DNA of 64,000 bases from Paracandidimonas soli (lineage in GTDB: Bacteria > Pseudomonadota > Gammaproteobacteria > Burkholderiales > Burkholderiaceae_B), in contig NZ_SMBX01000001.1 of assembly GCF_004342005.1 (NCBI RefSeq), positions 248,001 to 312,000 on the forward strand. The letters are read 5' to 3'. A program made the translations under genes and the position numbers. Positions 1-8,587 of this stretch are shown piece by piece (position 1 is the first letter of the stretch; every line of letters begins with the position of its first letter). The notes beneath the pieces are model-generated. The model was not told the origin of the DNA and made no database searches. It saw only the letters and a program-made list of their open reading frames with translations.

Positions 1-237
1 TCCTCGCTGGATGATGCGCTGTCGCTCGTGCGCGCCATCCGGGGCTGGAGCGTGGCCCCTGTGAAAGATTTCGAAGTGGATACGACGCTGTACGGTCGCC
101 TGCGCTTGCGGCTGGATACGTCGTTGCTGGCCAGGCCTTTTCAGATTGATGCACTCAACAGCCGGGCCTGGGGCCTGGCGACACCATGGAAGAATTTCAC
201 CTTTTCGGTTTCCGCTGGAGCCTCCGATCCCTCTTGA
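1..237 (+). CDS. DUF4390 domain protein, C-terminal part
   Basis: The reading frame is open from base 1 and stops at 235-237, so only about the last 78 residues are present; the start lies left of the window. The segment includes SLLARPFQIDALNSRAW, which resembles the end of the DUF4390 proteins found directly before ntrY in Burkholderiales. The function of that family is unknown to me. Its stop lies 52 bases inside ntrY, so the two genes overlap and are probably translated from one transcript. The identification rests partly on position next to ntrY. Confidence 0.7.
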   Translation, partial: SSLDDALSLVRAIRGWSVAPVKDFEVDTTLYGRLRLRLDTSLLARPFQIDALNSRAWGLATPWKNFTFSVSAGASDPS

Positions 238-2573
238 AGTGGGGCAGGCTCGTGCTGCTGGTCGCGGGCGTGGGAAGCGCCCTGGGCCTGTTGGCGCTGC
301 TGGTCTGGTCTACCGGAAACGCATCGCGCTATGCGCAGCAGTACGACACGCTGCTGCTGCTCAATGTCATCCTGGCCGTCACGTTCATCGTCTGGGGGCT
401 GGTGCTGGCCGGCAAGTTGTTGCGCCAGATACGGCGGCGTCAGTTCGGCGCCAGGCTGACCGCCAGGTTCGCCTTGTCGTTCGCGCTGATCGGCGTGTTG
501 CCGGGAGCGCTGATCTATCTGCTGTCCGTGCAGTTCATGTCCAAGTCCATCGAGTCCTGGTTCAACGTACGGGTCGACTCGGCGCTGGAGGCAGGCCTGA
601 ATCTTGGGCGCGCCGCGCTGGATTCCCAACTGGACGACGTCAACGCGCGAGCGCGCGAGATGGTGCTGCTGCTGAACAATTCCTCTGATGCCGAAGTGGG
701 CCTGTCCATCAACCGGCTGAGGGAGAATGCGGGCGTTGCCGAAGCCATGGTCTTCTCGGGCAATGGCCGCGTCATTGCCTTCTCTTCTGCCGCCTATGGG
801 CAGTTGATGCCGCAGATGCCGCCGCCGCATGTGCTGAATCAGTTGCGGGTGGCGCGCAAGTACTCCGCCGCCGAGACCGAAGACTGGACCGAGCCGGGGC
901 AGCCCGACGGCGAGCCGCTGGGCTCGGGGCAGCATCTGCAGCTCAGGGTGGTCGTGCCGCTGGGCTCCGCGGATATCTTCGGATCGATGCTGAGCGCGTC
1001 GCAGCAGGAAAACCGCTGGCTGCAACTGGTGCAGCCCGTGCCGGACCAGATCGCGCGCAATGCAAACCTGGTGCAGCAGGGGTTCCGCGACTACCAGGAA
1101 CTGGCCCTGTCGCGCCTGGGGCTGCGCAAGCTGTACGGCATTACGCTGACGCTGGCGCTGATTCTTGCCGTGTTCGCGGCCATCGTCGTTGCGCTGGCGT
1201 TGTCGCGGCGGCTGGTGCGGCCTTTGCTGCGGCTGGCGGCGGGCACGCAGGCGGTCGGCGTGGGCGACTACCGTCCCTTGCCGGAACTTCCCGCCAAGGA
1301 CGAGATCGGCCAGCTGACGCGCTCCTTCAATGCCATGACGCGGCAGCTGGACGAGGCGCGGCATATGGTGGAGCGCAACCGGCAGCAGCTGGAGCGCTCC
1401 AATGTCTACCTGGAGTCGGTGCTCAGCCACCTGTCTGCCGGCGTGCTGGTGTTCGACGAGGGCTTCCGCATCACCATGTTCAACCAGGGGGCGCAAAGCA
1501 TCCTGAATGTGGACCTGCGTTCCAGCAAGGGCAGGCCGCTGGAGACCGTGGACGGGGCGTTCGAATTGTCGCAACTGATCCGGCAGGCCTTTGCCGAGCA
1601 CCGCGCCGTGGCCTCCGAAAAAGCCTACTGGCAGCAGCAGTTCGAGATCTCCCAGGGCGGAGCCACCGACAATGAGAGCAAGGCGCACATCGTGACGCTG
1701 CTGGCGCGGGGCACTCACCTGAGCGTGGACGGGCGCGGTAACGGCTATCTTGTCGTCTTCGACGATGTCAGCGAAGTCGTTTCCGCCAGCCGCGTGGTGG
1801 CGTGGGGCGAAGTGGCGCGGCGCCTGGCGCACGAGATCAAGAATCCCCTGACGCCGATCCAGTTGTCGGCAGAGCGTCTGGCCATGAAGCTGGAGGACAA
1901 GCTGGAGCCCGTCGATGCGGCATTCCTTCTGCGGTCGACCAATACCATCGTGAACCAGGTGGCGTCGCTCAAGCAGATGGTGGACGATTTCCGCGAATAT
2001 GCGCGCACGCCGCCCGCCCAGATGCAGGAGGTCGACCTGAACGGGCTGATCGAGGACGTGCTGACGCTGTATGGCTGGGATCCGCACGACGGCTCGCTGC
2101 GCGGCGACGATCAGCACGTGTGCATCGATGTCAGCCTGGAAGACGGCCTGCCGCCAGTGGAAGGAGATCCAACGCAATTGCGCCAGGTCATGCATAATCT
2201 GCTTGCGAACGCGCGCGATGCGGCCAGCCAGGAGCAGGCGCTCTCGCAGGCGGTGATCTGGGTGCAGACGCGGCTCAGGCATGACGAGGCATCGGGGCGC
2301 TCGGTGGTCAGGCTGGTCGTCAGCGACAACGGGCCGGGCTTTGCCCCGCAGGTGCTGAACCGGGTGTTCGAGCCCTATGTGACGACGAAGGCCACGGGCA
2401 CGGGCCTGGGATTGGCCATCGTGAAGAAGATAGTGGAAGAACACGGCGGACGCATCGATGTGTCCAACCGTAAGGATGGGGGAGCGCGCATTTCCATTCT
2501 GTTTGCTAAGCTTGCGGAACCGCAGTCAGTGCTGGACGACGGCGCGCAACGCAACGATAATGCGGAAAAATGA
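186..2573 (+). CDS. ntrY: Nitrogen-regulation sensor histidine kinase NtrY
   Basis: A 795-aa membrane-bound histidine kinase, the usual length for NtrY. Hydrophobic segments lie near residues 18-40, 58-80 and 95-118, followed by a periplasmic stretch, a further helix near 318-340, a HAMP linker (about 341-395) and a PAS domain (about 410-500). The phospho-acceptor is His549 in RRLAHEIKNPLTP. The ATPase domain has the N box HNLLANARDA and the G box GTGLGLAIVKK near residue 738. It overlaps the DUF4390 gene upstream and is followed after 12 bases by its response regulator. The family controls nitrogen or redox responses; the actual signal here is unknown. Confidence 0.93.
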   Translation: MEEFHLFGFRWSLRSLLKWGRLVLLVAGVGSALGLLALLVWSTGNASRYAQQYDTLLLLNVILAVTFIVWGLVLAGKLLRQIRRRQFGARLTARFALSFALIGVLPGALIYLLSVQFMSKSIESWFNVRVDSALEAGLNLGRAALDSQLDDVNARAREMVLLLNNSSDAEVGLSINRLRENAGVAEAMVFSGNGRVIAFSSAAYGQLMPQMPPPHVLNQLRVARKYSAAETEDWTEPGQPDGEPLGSGQHLQLRVVVPLGSADIFGSMLSASQQENRWLQLVQPVPDQIARNANLVQQGFRDYQELALSRLGLRKLYGITLTLALILAVFAAIVVALALSRRLVRPLLRLAAGTQAVGVGDYRPLPELPAKDEIGQLTRSFNAMTRQLDEARHMVERNRQQLERSNVYLESVLSHLSAGVLVFDEGFRITMFNQGAQSILNVDLRSSKGRPLETVDGAFELSQLIRQAFAEHRAVASEKAYWQQQFEISQGGATDNESKAHIVTLLARGTHLSVDGRGNGYLVVFDDVSEVVSASRVVAWGEVARRLAHEIKNPLTPIQLSAERLAMKLEDKLEPVDAAFLLRSTNTIVNQVASLKQMVDDFREYARTPPAQMQEVDLNGLIEDVLTLYGWDPHDGSLRGDDQHVCIDVSLEDGLPPVEGDPTQLRQVMHNLLANARDAASQEQALSQAVIWVQTRLRHDEASGRSVVRLVVSDNGPGFAPQVLNRVFEPYVTTKATGTGLGLAIVKKIVEEHGGRIDVSNRKDGGARISILFAKLAEPQSVLDDGAQRNDNAEK

Positions 2574-2585
2574 TAGGGACGGACT

Positions 2586-3272
2586 ATGGCCAGAATTCTG
2601 GTTGTTGATGATGAAATCGGTATTCGTGAACTTTTGTCGGAGATTCTCTACGACGAAGGCCACACGGTAGAGCTGGCGGAAAATGCGGCGCAGGCTCGCG
2701 CCGCACGCCTGCGCGCGCGTCCGGATCTGGTGTTGCTGGATATCTGGATGCCCGACACCGATGGCGTCAGTCTGCTCAAGGAGTGGGCCTCGCAAGGTTT
2801 GCTGGACATGCCGGTGCTGATGATGAGCGGCCACGCCACCATCGACACGGCGGTCGAGGCGACGCGCATCGGCGCGATCGATTTCCTGGAAAAGCCCATC
2901 ACGCTGCAGAAGCTGCTGAAGGCGGTTGCCGCGGGCCTGGCGCGTCCAGTCGTCCCCGGGATCCAGCAGGCTGCGGCGCGTCCGGCGGCCGAGCGCAGGC
3001 CCGATTCGCCGGGCATGCCGCCGGTCGCGGCCGAGCCCGTCTCCACCGTCGCGCAGCAGGATCCGTCGCACCTGGGCAGTATTGCGCTCGACCAGCCCTT
3101 GCGCGATGCGCGCGATGCGTTCGAGCGCATTTATTTCGAATATCACCTGGTACGCGAAAATCACAGCATGACGCGGGTGTCCGAAAAGACGGGCCTGGAG
3201 CGCACGCACCTGTACCGCAAGCTCAAGCAGCTGGGCATAGACGCGTCTCGGCGCAAGAACAACAATAACTGA
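2586..3272 (+). CDS. ntrX: NtrX-like response regulator without AAA+ domain
   Basis: A 228-aa response regulator. The receiver domain covers about residues 3-120, with acidic Asp8/Asp9, phospho-acceptor Asp52 in LLDIWMPDTDG and the conserved lysine in LEKPIT. A Pro/Ala-rich linker leads to a C-terminal Fis-type helix-turn-helix (SMTRVSEKTGLERTHLYRKLKQLGI). Classical NtrX is about 450 aa because a sigma-54-interacting AAA+ ATPase lies between these domains; here it is absent. The protein should bind DNA but cannot remodel sigma-54 RNA polymerase. It lies 12 bases after ntrY and is certainly its partner. The reading frame is intact, so this is an architecture and not a frameshift. Confidence 0.9.
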   Translation: MARILVVDDEIGIRELLSEILYDEGHTVELAENAAQARAARLRARPDLVLLDIWMPDTDGVSLLKEWASQGLLDMPVLMMSGHATIDTAVEATRIGAIDFLEKPITLQKLLKAVAAGLARPVVPGIQQAAARPAAERRPDSPGMPPVAAEPVSTVAQQDPSHLGSIALDQPLRDARDAFERIYFEYHLVRENHSMTRVSEKTGLERTHLYRKLKQLGIDASRRKNNNN

Positions 3273-3281
3273 TCTCGATTC

Positions 3282-4250
3282 CTACCTGTCGCCGAACTGC
3301 GCCAGCAGCCAGTCGGTGAACAGGCGCACGGCCTTGCGCTCGCCACGGTCGGGCGAATAGGTGAGATAGTAGGCCAGATCGGACTGGATGCGTTCGGAGA
3401 ACGGCTCTACCAGCCTGCCGGCCTTCAGGTCTTTGTCGACCAGGGGTGTGCGGCTCATGGCTATGCCCACGCCATCGATGGCGGCCTGCAATGCAGACGA
3501 CATGGTGTCGCAGACGATGACCTCCCTGAAATCGTCCGGCGTATGGCCGAAACGCGCCAGCCACTCGGGCCAATTGTCCCGGAACGACAGCGAGCTGGTG
3601 ATGATGATGGCGTGATCGAAGAGATCTTCGGGCGTGCGCAGCACCTTGTCCGCCAGGTAGTCCGGGCTGCAGACGGGGAAGCCTTCTTCCGGGCAGATGC
3701 GGTGCGCCACCACGCCCTGCCAGCGACCCGAGCCGTAGCGGATGGATATGTCGTGGCCGTACCCGGCGGCCCCCGCATAGGAGACGATAGTCTCGAATCG
3801 CACAGATATGTCGGGGTATGCGCTGCGGAATGCCGGCAGTATCGGCATCAGGCATTTCAGGCCGAAGGCTGCGACCGCCACGATGGACAGCGATTCCTCG
3901 TTGCCGTAGTCGCGGGCCTGCTGGGTGGCGAAGGACAGAATGTTGAGAGCGTCGGTGACGGCGTTCACGTACTCCCGGCCGGGCTCGGACAAACGCACGC
4001 CGTCGCGGTCGCGCACGAACAGTTGCACGCCCAGGAACGCTTCGAGCTTGCGGATCTGGTGGCTGACCGCCGTCTGGGTGATGTTGAGCTCGCAGGCGGC
4101 CTTGGTGAAGCTTCGCAGCCGCGCAACCGCTTCGAAGCTGCGCATGCTGCTCAGCGAACTGGGCAGCATGCGTTGCATGCCGTAGCGCGCGCGGCCGTCG
4201 AGTTGAATGCCGGAGGACGTTTCGCGCGTTGTCTCGGGCGTTCGGCTCAT
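3282..4250 (-). CDS. LysR-family transcriptional regulator (GcvA-like)
   Basis: A 322-aa LysR regulator. The N-terminal winged helix-turn-helix includes SMRSFEAVARLRSFTKAA and NITQTAVSHQIRKLE, typical of the GcvA-like subgroup, followed by a substrate-binding domain. I chose the ATG at 4250 because AAGGA lies about 9 bases upstream on the minus strand; an in-frame start at 4331 would overlap the amidohydrolase by 68 bases. It is the last gene of a minus-strand series beginning with the Bug protein at 7405, and it converges on ntrX with 9 bases between stops. Probably it regulates the neighbouring catabolic genes; the inducer is unknown. Confidence 0.85.
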   Translation of the reverse strand: MSRTPETTRETSSGIQLDGRARYGMQRMLPSSLSSMRSFEAVARLRSFTKAACELNITQTAVSHQIRKLEAFLGVQLFVRDRDGVRLSEPGREYVNAVTDALNILSFATQQARDYGNEESLSIVAVAAFGLKCLMPILPAFRSAYPDISVRFETIVSYAGAAGYGHDISIRYGSGRWQGVVAHRICPEEGFPVCSPDYLADKVLRTPEDLFDHAIIITSSLSFRDNWPEWLARFGHTPDDFREVIVCDTMSSALQAAIDGVGIAMSRTPLVDKDLKAGRLVEPFSERIQSDLAYYLTYSPDRGERKAVRLFTDWLLAQFGDR

Positions 4251-4263
4251 GGGCGGATCCTTG

Positions 4264-5496
4264 TCAGGCGGTCTTGGCCTGAAGGCCGGGGAAACGGCTG
4301 CTGATATCGATATTGAACAGCTTCTGCGCATTCAGGCCGAGGATCTGCCGTTTCTCCTGCTCAGAAAGGAAAGGCAGATCCCAGATGACCGATGGCAGAT
4401 CCATGTCCCAGTGCGGATAATCGGATGAATAGAGCAACTGGGTAGGTGCGTTGATCATCTTGAACGTCAGCTCAAGCGCTTCCCGGTTGTTGACCATTTC
4501 CATGGGTTGACTCGTATAGTACATCTCCCGCATATAGTCGCTGGGCAGGCGCTTGAGGGACGGGCACTCGGAGGTGCGCATCTGGAAATCGTTGTCCAGC
4601 CGCTGCATCAGCCAGGGGACCCACGCGAGACCCGACTCGATCCATATGACCTTCAGCCTGGGGAAGCGTTCCGGCAAGCCGTTGGTGATCCAGTTCGCAC
4701 AGTGGATGGCATTGAAGAAGGTAAAGCCCACGGCATGGGCCGTAATGAACCGGTTGGCCGTGGAGGCCATCGGGTCGTTCCAGTGGTAGGACGCGTGAAA
4801 CGACAGGGGCAGGCCAGCCTCTTCCAGCAGCGCATAGGAAGGCATGTAGTCGTTGTGGTAGACGGGCCGATAGCGCGTGGATACCACCATGAATCCCATG
4901 ACGCCCTTGCGTCCGGCATACCTCTTGATCATGTCGTAGGTCGCCTTGGGGTCGTTGAACGGCAGGTACAGCATGGAGCGCAGCCGGTCGTTTTTCGGCA
5001 GGACGTCCTCCACCATCCAGCGGTTGTAGGCACGGGCCATCTGCACCTCGATTTCGACTTGCGGGTGCATGCCCAGCAGCAGCATCGGAGTGGGGAACAG
5101 GCACGCGTAGTCCACGCTCAGCGCGTCCATCCAGCGCATGGCCTGGCCGATGTCGCGTTCCGTGCCGGTCTTGCCCTCGATCTGTTCGGTGCGGCGCGCC
5201 ATGTAGCGCGGCACGCGACCGCCGATGTCCTGGTAGCCGGGCTGGTCCATCAATACCGCCGTGGGGCCTTTGTACTGGTAGGTATTGCGGATCAGTTGCC
5301 GCAGCGCGGGATCTTCGATGTACTCGATGATGGGCAGCAGGTTGTCGGTTTCGTAATGGTGGGCGTCCACGTCCACGATCAGCACGTCGTCCAGCCCGCG
5401 TTCATCCGCCTGCCGGCGGGCGTTGCGCAGGTGATCGCTGGTGCGATAGTTCTGAATTTCCTGATGATAGGTGGCTTCGCTCGAATGAATCAACAT
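4264..5496 (-). CDS. Amidohydrolase-2 family metal-dependent hydrolase/decarboxylase
   Basis: A 410-aa protein of the amidohydrolase-2 (TIM-barrel) superfamily, related to ACMSD and gamma-resorcylate decarboxylase. Metal-site elements are visible: DVDAHHYE near the N-terminus (a D-x-H variant of the usual HxH), SFHASYHW in the middle, and YSSDYPHWD near the C-terminus carrying the catalytic Asp. Members hydrolyse or non-oxidatively decarboxylate cyclic or aromatic substrates; the substrate here cannot be read from sequence. It lies 12 bases downstream of a small unknown gene and 13 bases before the LysR gene, so it belongs to the same transcription unit as the Rieske protein and Bug receptor. 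Confidence 0.85.
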   Translation of the reverse strand: MLIHSSEATYHQEIQNYRTSDHLRNARRQADERGLDDVLIVDVDAHHYETDNLLPIIEYIEDPALRQLIRNTYQYKGPTAVLMDQPGYQDIGGRVPRYMARRTEQIEGKTGTERDIGQAMRWMDALSVDYACLFPTPMLLLGMHPQVEIEVQMARAYNRWMVEDVLPKNDRLRSMLYLPFNDPKATYDMIKRYAGRKGVMGFMVVSTRYRPVYHNDYMPSYALLEEAGLPLSFHASYHWNDPMASTANRFITAHAVGFTFFNAIHCANWITNGLPERFPRLKVIWIESGLAWVPWLMQRLDNDFQMRTSECPSLKRLPSDYMREMYYTSQPMEMVNNREALELTFKMINAPTQLLYSSDYPHWDMDLPSVIWDLPFLSEQEKRQILGLNAQKLFNIDISSRFPGLQAKTA

Positions 5497-5508
5497 GAGG
5501 TTCTCCGC

Positions 5509-5859
5509 TTATTTCATGCCCGACCAGGATTGCCACATTCCCAGTTCGAATAATTCCAGATTGGCGCTTTTCAGCAAGGCTGTGACCGTGACTAGCACCG
5601 CCGTGGCTTCGACTTGGCGTCCGAGCGTCAGCGGAGGCACGGCTCCCCGCTCGTGAGCATCGGCGCCGATCAGCTTGCAGAGTGCCGCGCAAAGCTCGCT
5701 GATGGCTTCGGACGATACGACGGACTGAGAGCCGTTCGTCGCCACGGCTTCCCGCAGGGCTGCCGCGCACGCGCGTACCTGATCGTCAAGTTCCAGGGGC
5801 CCTTGTGGCGGCAGATTGGCGGCGCGGCTCGGCGCGGCAGGTTCAGAGGATGCGTACAT
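5509..5859 (-). CDS. Unknown 116-aa protein of the Rieske/amidohydrolase cluster
   Basis: I do not recognise this protein. From the ATG at 5859 it has 116 residues, with GAGGGGA about 5 bases upstream. It overlaps the end of the Rieske gene by 17 bases, so translational coupling is likely. Residues about 30-95 are predicted helical, with three cysteines, one in the segment ELCAALCKLIGAD, and no signal peptide or clear membrane segment. A longer in-frame start at 6030 would run almost wholly inside the Rieske gene and is unlikely. Its position between a ferredoxin and a hydrolase suggests an accessory role in the same pathway. Confidence 0.65.
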   Translation of the reverse strand: MYASSEPAAPSRAANLPPQGPLELDDQVRACAAALREAVATNGSQSVVSSEAISELCAALCKLIGADAHERGAVPPLTLGRQVEATAVLVTVTALLKSANLELFELGMWQSWSGMK

Positions 5860-6211
5860 AGATCTTCCCCTCGCGTTCCTGCACAGGAAACGAGCGCAGC
5901 TTCCAGTTGCCCGCGCCGGCGCTGACTCCCGTTCTGGCATTGAATTCCCAGCCATGCCACGGACAGACGATGTGCAGCGTGTTCTCATCGAAGCGCATCC
6001 CCTGATGGCACCGGTCGGCGTCCAGCACATCGACGACCTTGTGGATCAGCATCCCTTCGCAGACAGGTCCGCCTTGATGGGGGCAGATGTTCAAATAGGC
6101 CACCAGCTCACCCTGCACGCGCAACACAGCGATCTGCTGGCCTTCGTGTTCGATGAATTGCCGCTGACCTTCCGCTATCTGGTCCGATTCGGCAACGAAC
6201 AGTTCGTTCAT
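5843..6211 (-). CDS. Rieske [2Fe-2S] ferredoxin
   Basis: A 122-aa soluble Rieske protein. The two cluster-binding motifs are C43-P-H45 (NICPHQGG) and C83-P-W-H86 (CPWHGWEF). The length and lack of signal or membrane segments fit a free-standing Rieske ferredoxin of the type that donates electrons to ring-hydroxylating or other oxygenases. No oxygenase alpha subunit or reductase lies in this cluster, so its electron partner is encoded elsewhere or the cluster uses it differently. It sits between the Bug receptor and the 116-aa gene. Confidence 0.9.
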   Translation of the reverse strand: MNELFVAESDQIAEGQRQFIEHEGQQIAVLRVQGELVAYLNICPHQGGPVCEGMLIHKVVDVLDADRCHQGMRFDENTLHIVCPWHGWEFNARTGVSAGAGNWKLRSFPVQEREGKIYVRIL

Positions 6212-6324
6212 GAAATGGCTCCTTGTTTAAAAATTGGAACAGTCATCATTCAATCAGACGGTCCAAGGGGCATCAAATGATTTCGTCCCGTAGCGCATGA
6301 ATGAATTTCATGGACGAGATGACG

Positions 6325-6369
6325 GAAAAAAAGAAAAGGCGGGACGACGGCGATAGCCACCATCCCGCC
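6325..6369 (-). terminator. Rho-independent terminator after Bug receptor gene
   Basis: Inverted repeat GGCGGGA (6338-6344) / TCCCGCC (6363-6369). The A-rich run at 6326-6337 reads as a U-tract on the minus strand directly after the stem. It lies about 50 bases past the stop of the Bug gene (6422) and before the Rieske start, so it should separate, or only attenuate between, the receptor gene and the genes downstream. Confidence 0.75.
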
Positions 6370-6421
6370 GTAGCGTTTGCGCGGATCGCCCCGGCCGCAG
6401 GCCGAAGCGCGGACGCCTGGA

Positions 6422-7405
6422 TCAGGGAGCGGGACGTTCGTCCTTGAGCACCTTGGACCAGAGGGCGAAGTCCTGCGCCACGATCTTGTCCATCTGCTCG
6501 GGCGGTTCGATGTCGAAGGTTTCCATGCCCATGCCGGCCAGCTTTTCCTTGAGTTCCGGATCCCGCATGACGGCTGCGATCTCCGTGTTCAGGCGCTTGA
6601 GGATTTCGGGCGGCGTGCCTGCCGGAGCCGTGATACCGTACCAGACGTCCACGTCGTAGCCCTCGACGCCGGATTCGCTCATGGTGGGCACTTCGGGCAG
6701 CTGCGCGGAGCGTTCCTTGCTGCCGATCGCGAGTAACCGGAGTTGGCCCGCCTTCATGGCCGGCAGCATGGAGTTGACAGCGCCGAACGTGGCCTCAAGC
6801 CGCCCGGCGATGATCTCGGTCACGATGGGCGCCGCGCCCTTGAACGGGATGTGTTCCATATTCGTGCCGGTCGTGCCCAGGAACAGCAGCGCGGAGGCAT
6901 GCAGTACCGTGCCTTGACCAGGCGAGCCGTAGTTGTACTTGTCCGGGGCTTCCTTCAGCAACTTGATGAATTCAGGTACCGTCTTGGCGGGGACTTCGTT
7001 GGATATCGCCAGCGCCAGGGGGATCCTGGCCACCAGGGCGACGCTGGCGAAGTCCTTCACTACGTCATAGGGCGTGTTGGGATTGAACGCGGCGCCGCTG
7101 ACGGCGGAGTTGGACATCATCAGCAGGGTGTAGCCATCGGGCTTGGCCCGGGCAACCGAGCGGGCGCCGAGTTCGCCACCCGCGCCCGGCTGATTCTCGA
7201 CCACCACGGTCTGGCCCATCGTTTTGGTCAGGCGCATGCCGATTTCACGCGCAAGCAGGTCGTTGCCGCCTCCGGGAGCGAACGGCACGACGATGTTGAT
7301 GGGCTGTGAAGGATATTTGTCGTCCTTCGCCTGCGCCGTGCCGGCAAGCCCCATGCCGATCAGCATACAGGCGCCAGCTGCTTTGATGATTTTGCCTGTC
7401 TCCAT
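6422..7405 (-). CDS. Bug/TctC family tripartite tricarboxylate-type binding protein
   Basis: A 327-aa periplasmic solute receptor of the Bug/TctC family. It has a signal peptide (hydrophobic residues about 9-24, cleavage near AQA), the motif PINIVVPFAPGGGNDLLAR and the ligand loop QPGAGGELGARSVARAKPDGYTLL. The start has a strong AAGGAGG site. The leader upstream (7406-7520) is AT-rich and probably carries the promoter. No TctA/TctB membrane subunits are nearby. Position suggests it captures the substrate handled by the amidohydrolase/Rieske genes downstream, although a terminator lies in between. Confidence 0.92.
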   Translation of the reverse strand: METGKIIKAAGACMLIGMGLAGTAQAKDDKYPSQPINIVVPFAPGGGNDLLAREIGMRLTKTMGQTVVVENQPGAGGELGARSVARAKPDGYTLLMMSNSAVSGAAFNPNTPYDVVKDFASVALVARIPLALAISNEVPAKTVPEFIKLLKEAPDKYNYGSPGQGTVLHASALLFLGTTGTNMEHIPFKGAAPIVTEIIAGRLEATFGAVNSMLPAMKAGQLRLLAIGSKERSAQLPEVPTMSESGVEGYDVDVWYGITAPAGTPPEILKRLNTEIAAVMRDPELKEKLAGMGMETFDIEPPEQMDKIVAQDFALWSKVLKDERPAP

Positions 7406-7580
7406 TGCATCCTCCTTATTTTGGTTTAAATCTCAAATTAGTATGTTTTTTGGTATTTGTTATATTTTTGGGACATTTTAGGTAGACCTGACCGATTAAG
7501 TCAATTTGAGATGCAATATATTTGGTAAGGACTTGGTTCCAGCCGGGGCGGCACGCCCGATGAGCAGGGCATGCGTCGTT

Positions 7581-8501
7581 TTACTCTCCGCCGGTCTTGC
7601 GCCTTCCACCGATGGAAGAGATCGAAATCCGTGTTTCGCCGGATGCCGTGTTGCGGTGCGCCGCGGTGCGCCATGCATGGCCGTAGGCCAGTTCCAGCGT
7701 CAGGTGAATAGTGCCGTCCATGTGGCGTTGCGATTCCAGCGCCGCCAGCAGCCGCTCGCGCCAGCGGCGCCCCGGCAGGGAGGCGCGCCGGTCGGTGCTG
7801 GGGTTGCCGCCCATGATCCGCAGGTCGTCGAGCAGCTTTTCAGCGGTGCGGTAGGTCAGTGTCAGCAGTTCCTGGTCCATGACCGGGTCGGAGAACCCGT
7901 TCTGCAGCAGCAGGTCGCCAAGATCGTGCATGTCGACGAATTCGGGGGCGGCGGTTTGCAGGTCGGCCTGCGCGATGGCCTGGCGTATTTCGGGCAGGGA
8001 TCCCGGACCCAGGCAGGAAAACATGACCAGCGCGCCGGGCCTCAGCGTACGCCGCCACTCGGCCAGCACGTTGTGGGGCTCGGGATGCCAGTGCAGCGCC
8101 ATGTTGGACCAGACCAGGTCCAGGCTTTCCGGCAGCAGGCCCGAGGCAGCCATGTCCGCCTGCAGGAATTGCAGCTCCGGAGTCGGCTTGTTGCGCAGCT
8201 TCTGCCAGAAGCCGGGGCGGGCGGCATAGCGCTGCCTGGCGGTCTCCAGCAGCGAGGCGTTCGCGTCCAGGCCGATGTAGCGCAGTTGCGGAAACCGGAA
8301 ACGCAGCGGTTCCAGCGCATGCGCGGCGCCGCAGCCGGCATCCAGGATGTCCGTGGGCGCAATGCGGATATAGCTCAGGCGCTGCAGCATGCGCTGCGCC
8401 ACTTCGCCATACAGGAACTGCGCGGAATCCAGCGGACTGCGCCGGGTGAATTGCTGGTTGACGTGGCGGGAGTCGAGGCGTAGCGAGGGAAGCTGTGACA
8501 T
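7581..8501 (-). CDS. bioC: BioC-like SAM-dependent methyltransferase
   Basis: A 306-aa class I SAM methyltransferase. SAM motif I is ILDAGCGAAHALEPL, motif II includes YIGLDANASLLE, and LVWSNMALHWHPEP matches the BioC signature. BioC methylates malonyl-ACP at the start of biotin synthesis. I chose the ATG at 8501; a GTG/ATG further upstream at 8555 is in frame but adds a low-complexity leader. No Shine-Dalgarno is obvious. It is divergent from comF, 86 bases away. Assignment as BioC and not another methyltransferase is probable, not certain, since no other bio genes are in the window. Confidence 0.8.
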   Translation of the reverse strand: MSQLPSLRLDSRHVNQQFTRRSPLDSAQFLYGEVAQRMLQRLSYIRIAPTDILDAGCGAAHALEPLRFRFPQLRYIGLDANASLLETARQRYAARPGFWQKLRNKPTPELQFLQADMAASGLLPESLDLVWSNMALHWHPEPHNVLAEWRRTLRPGALVMFSCLGPGSLPEIRQAIAQADLQTAAPEFVDMHDLGDLLLQNGFSDPVMDQELLTLTYRTAEKLLDDLRIMGGNPSTDRRASLPGRRWRERLLAALESQRHMDGTIHLTLELAYGHAWRTAAHRNTASGETRISISSIGGRRKTGGE

Positions 8502-8587
8502 GTTTGTCGTACGAGGGCTGGTACGGGAAAGAGGCGTATGGTCTGATTGCCGCATGAACGCACAGGCGCGCGGCAGCGGGGTCTATT

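Noticed and set aside
141-2444. A 767-codon minus-strand open frame opposite ntrY
   Set aside because: Low-complexity Arg/His/Gln-rich translation with no motif; ntrY on the plus strand is fully explained.
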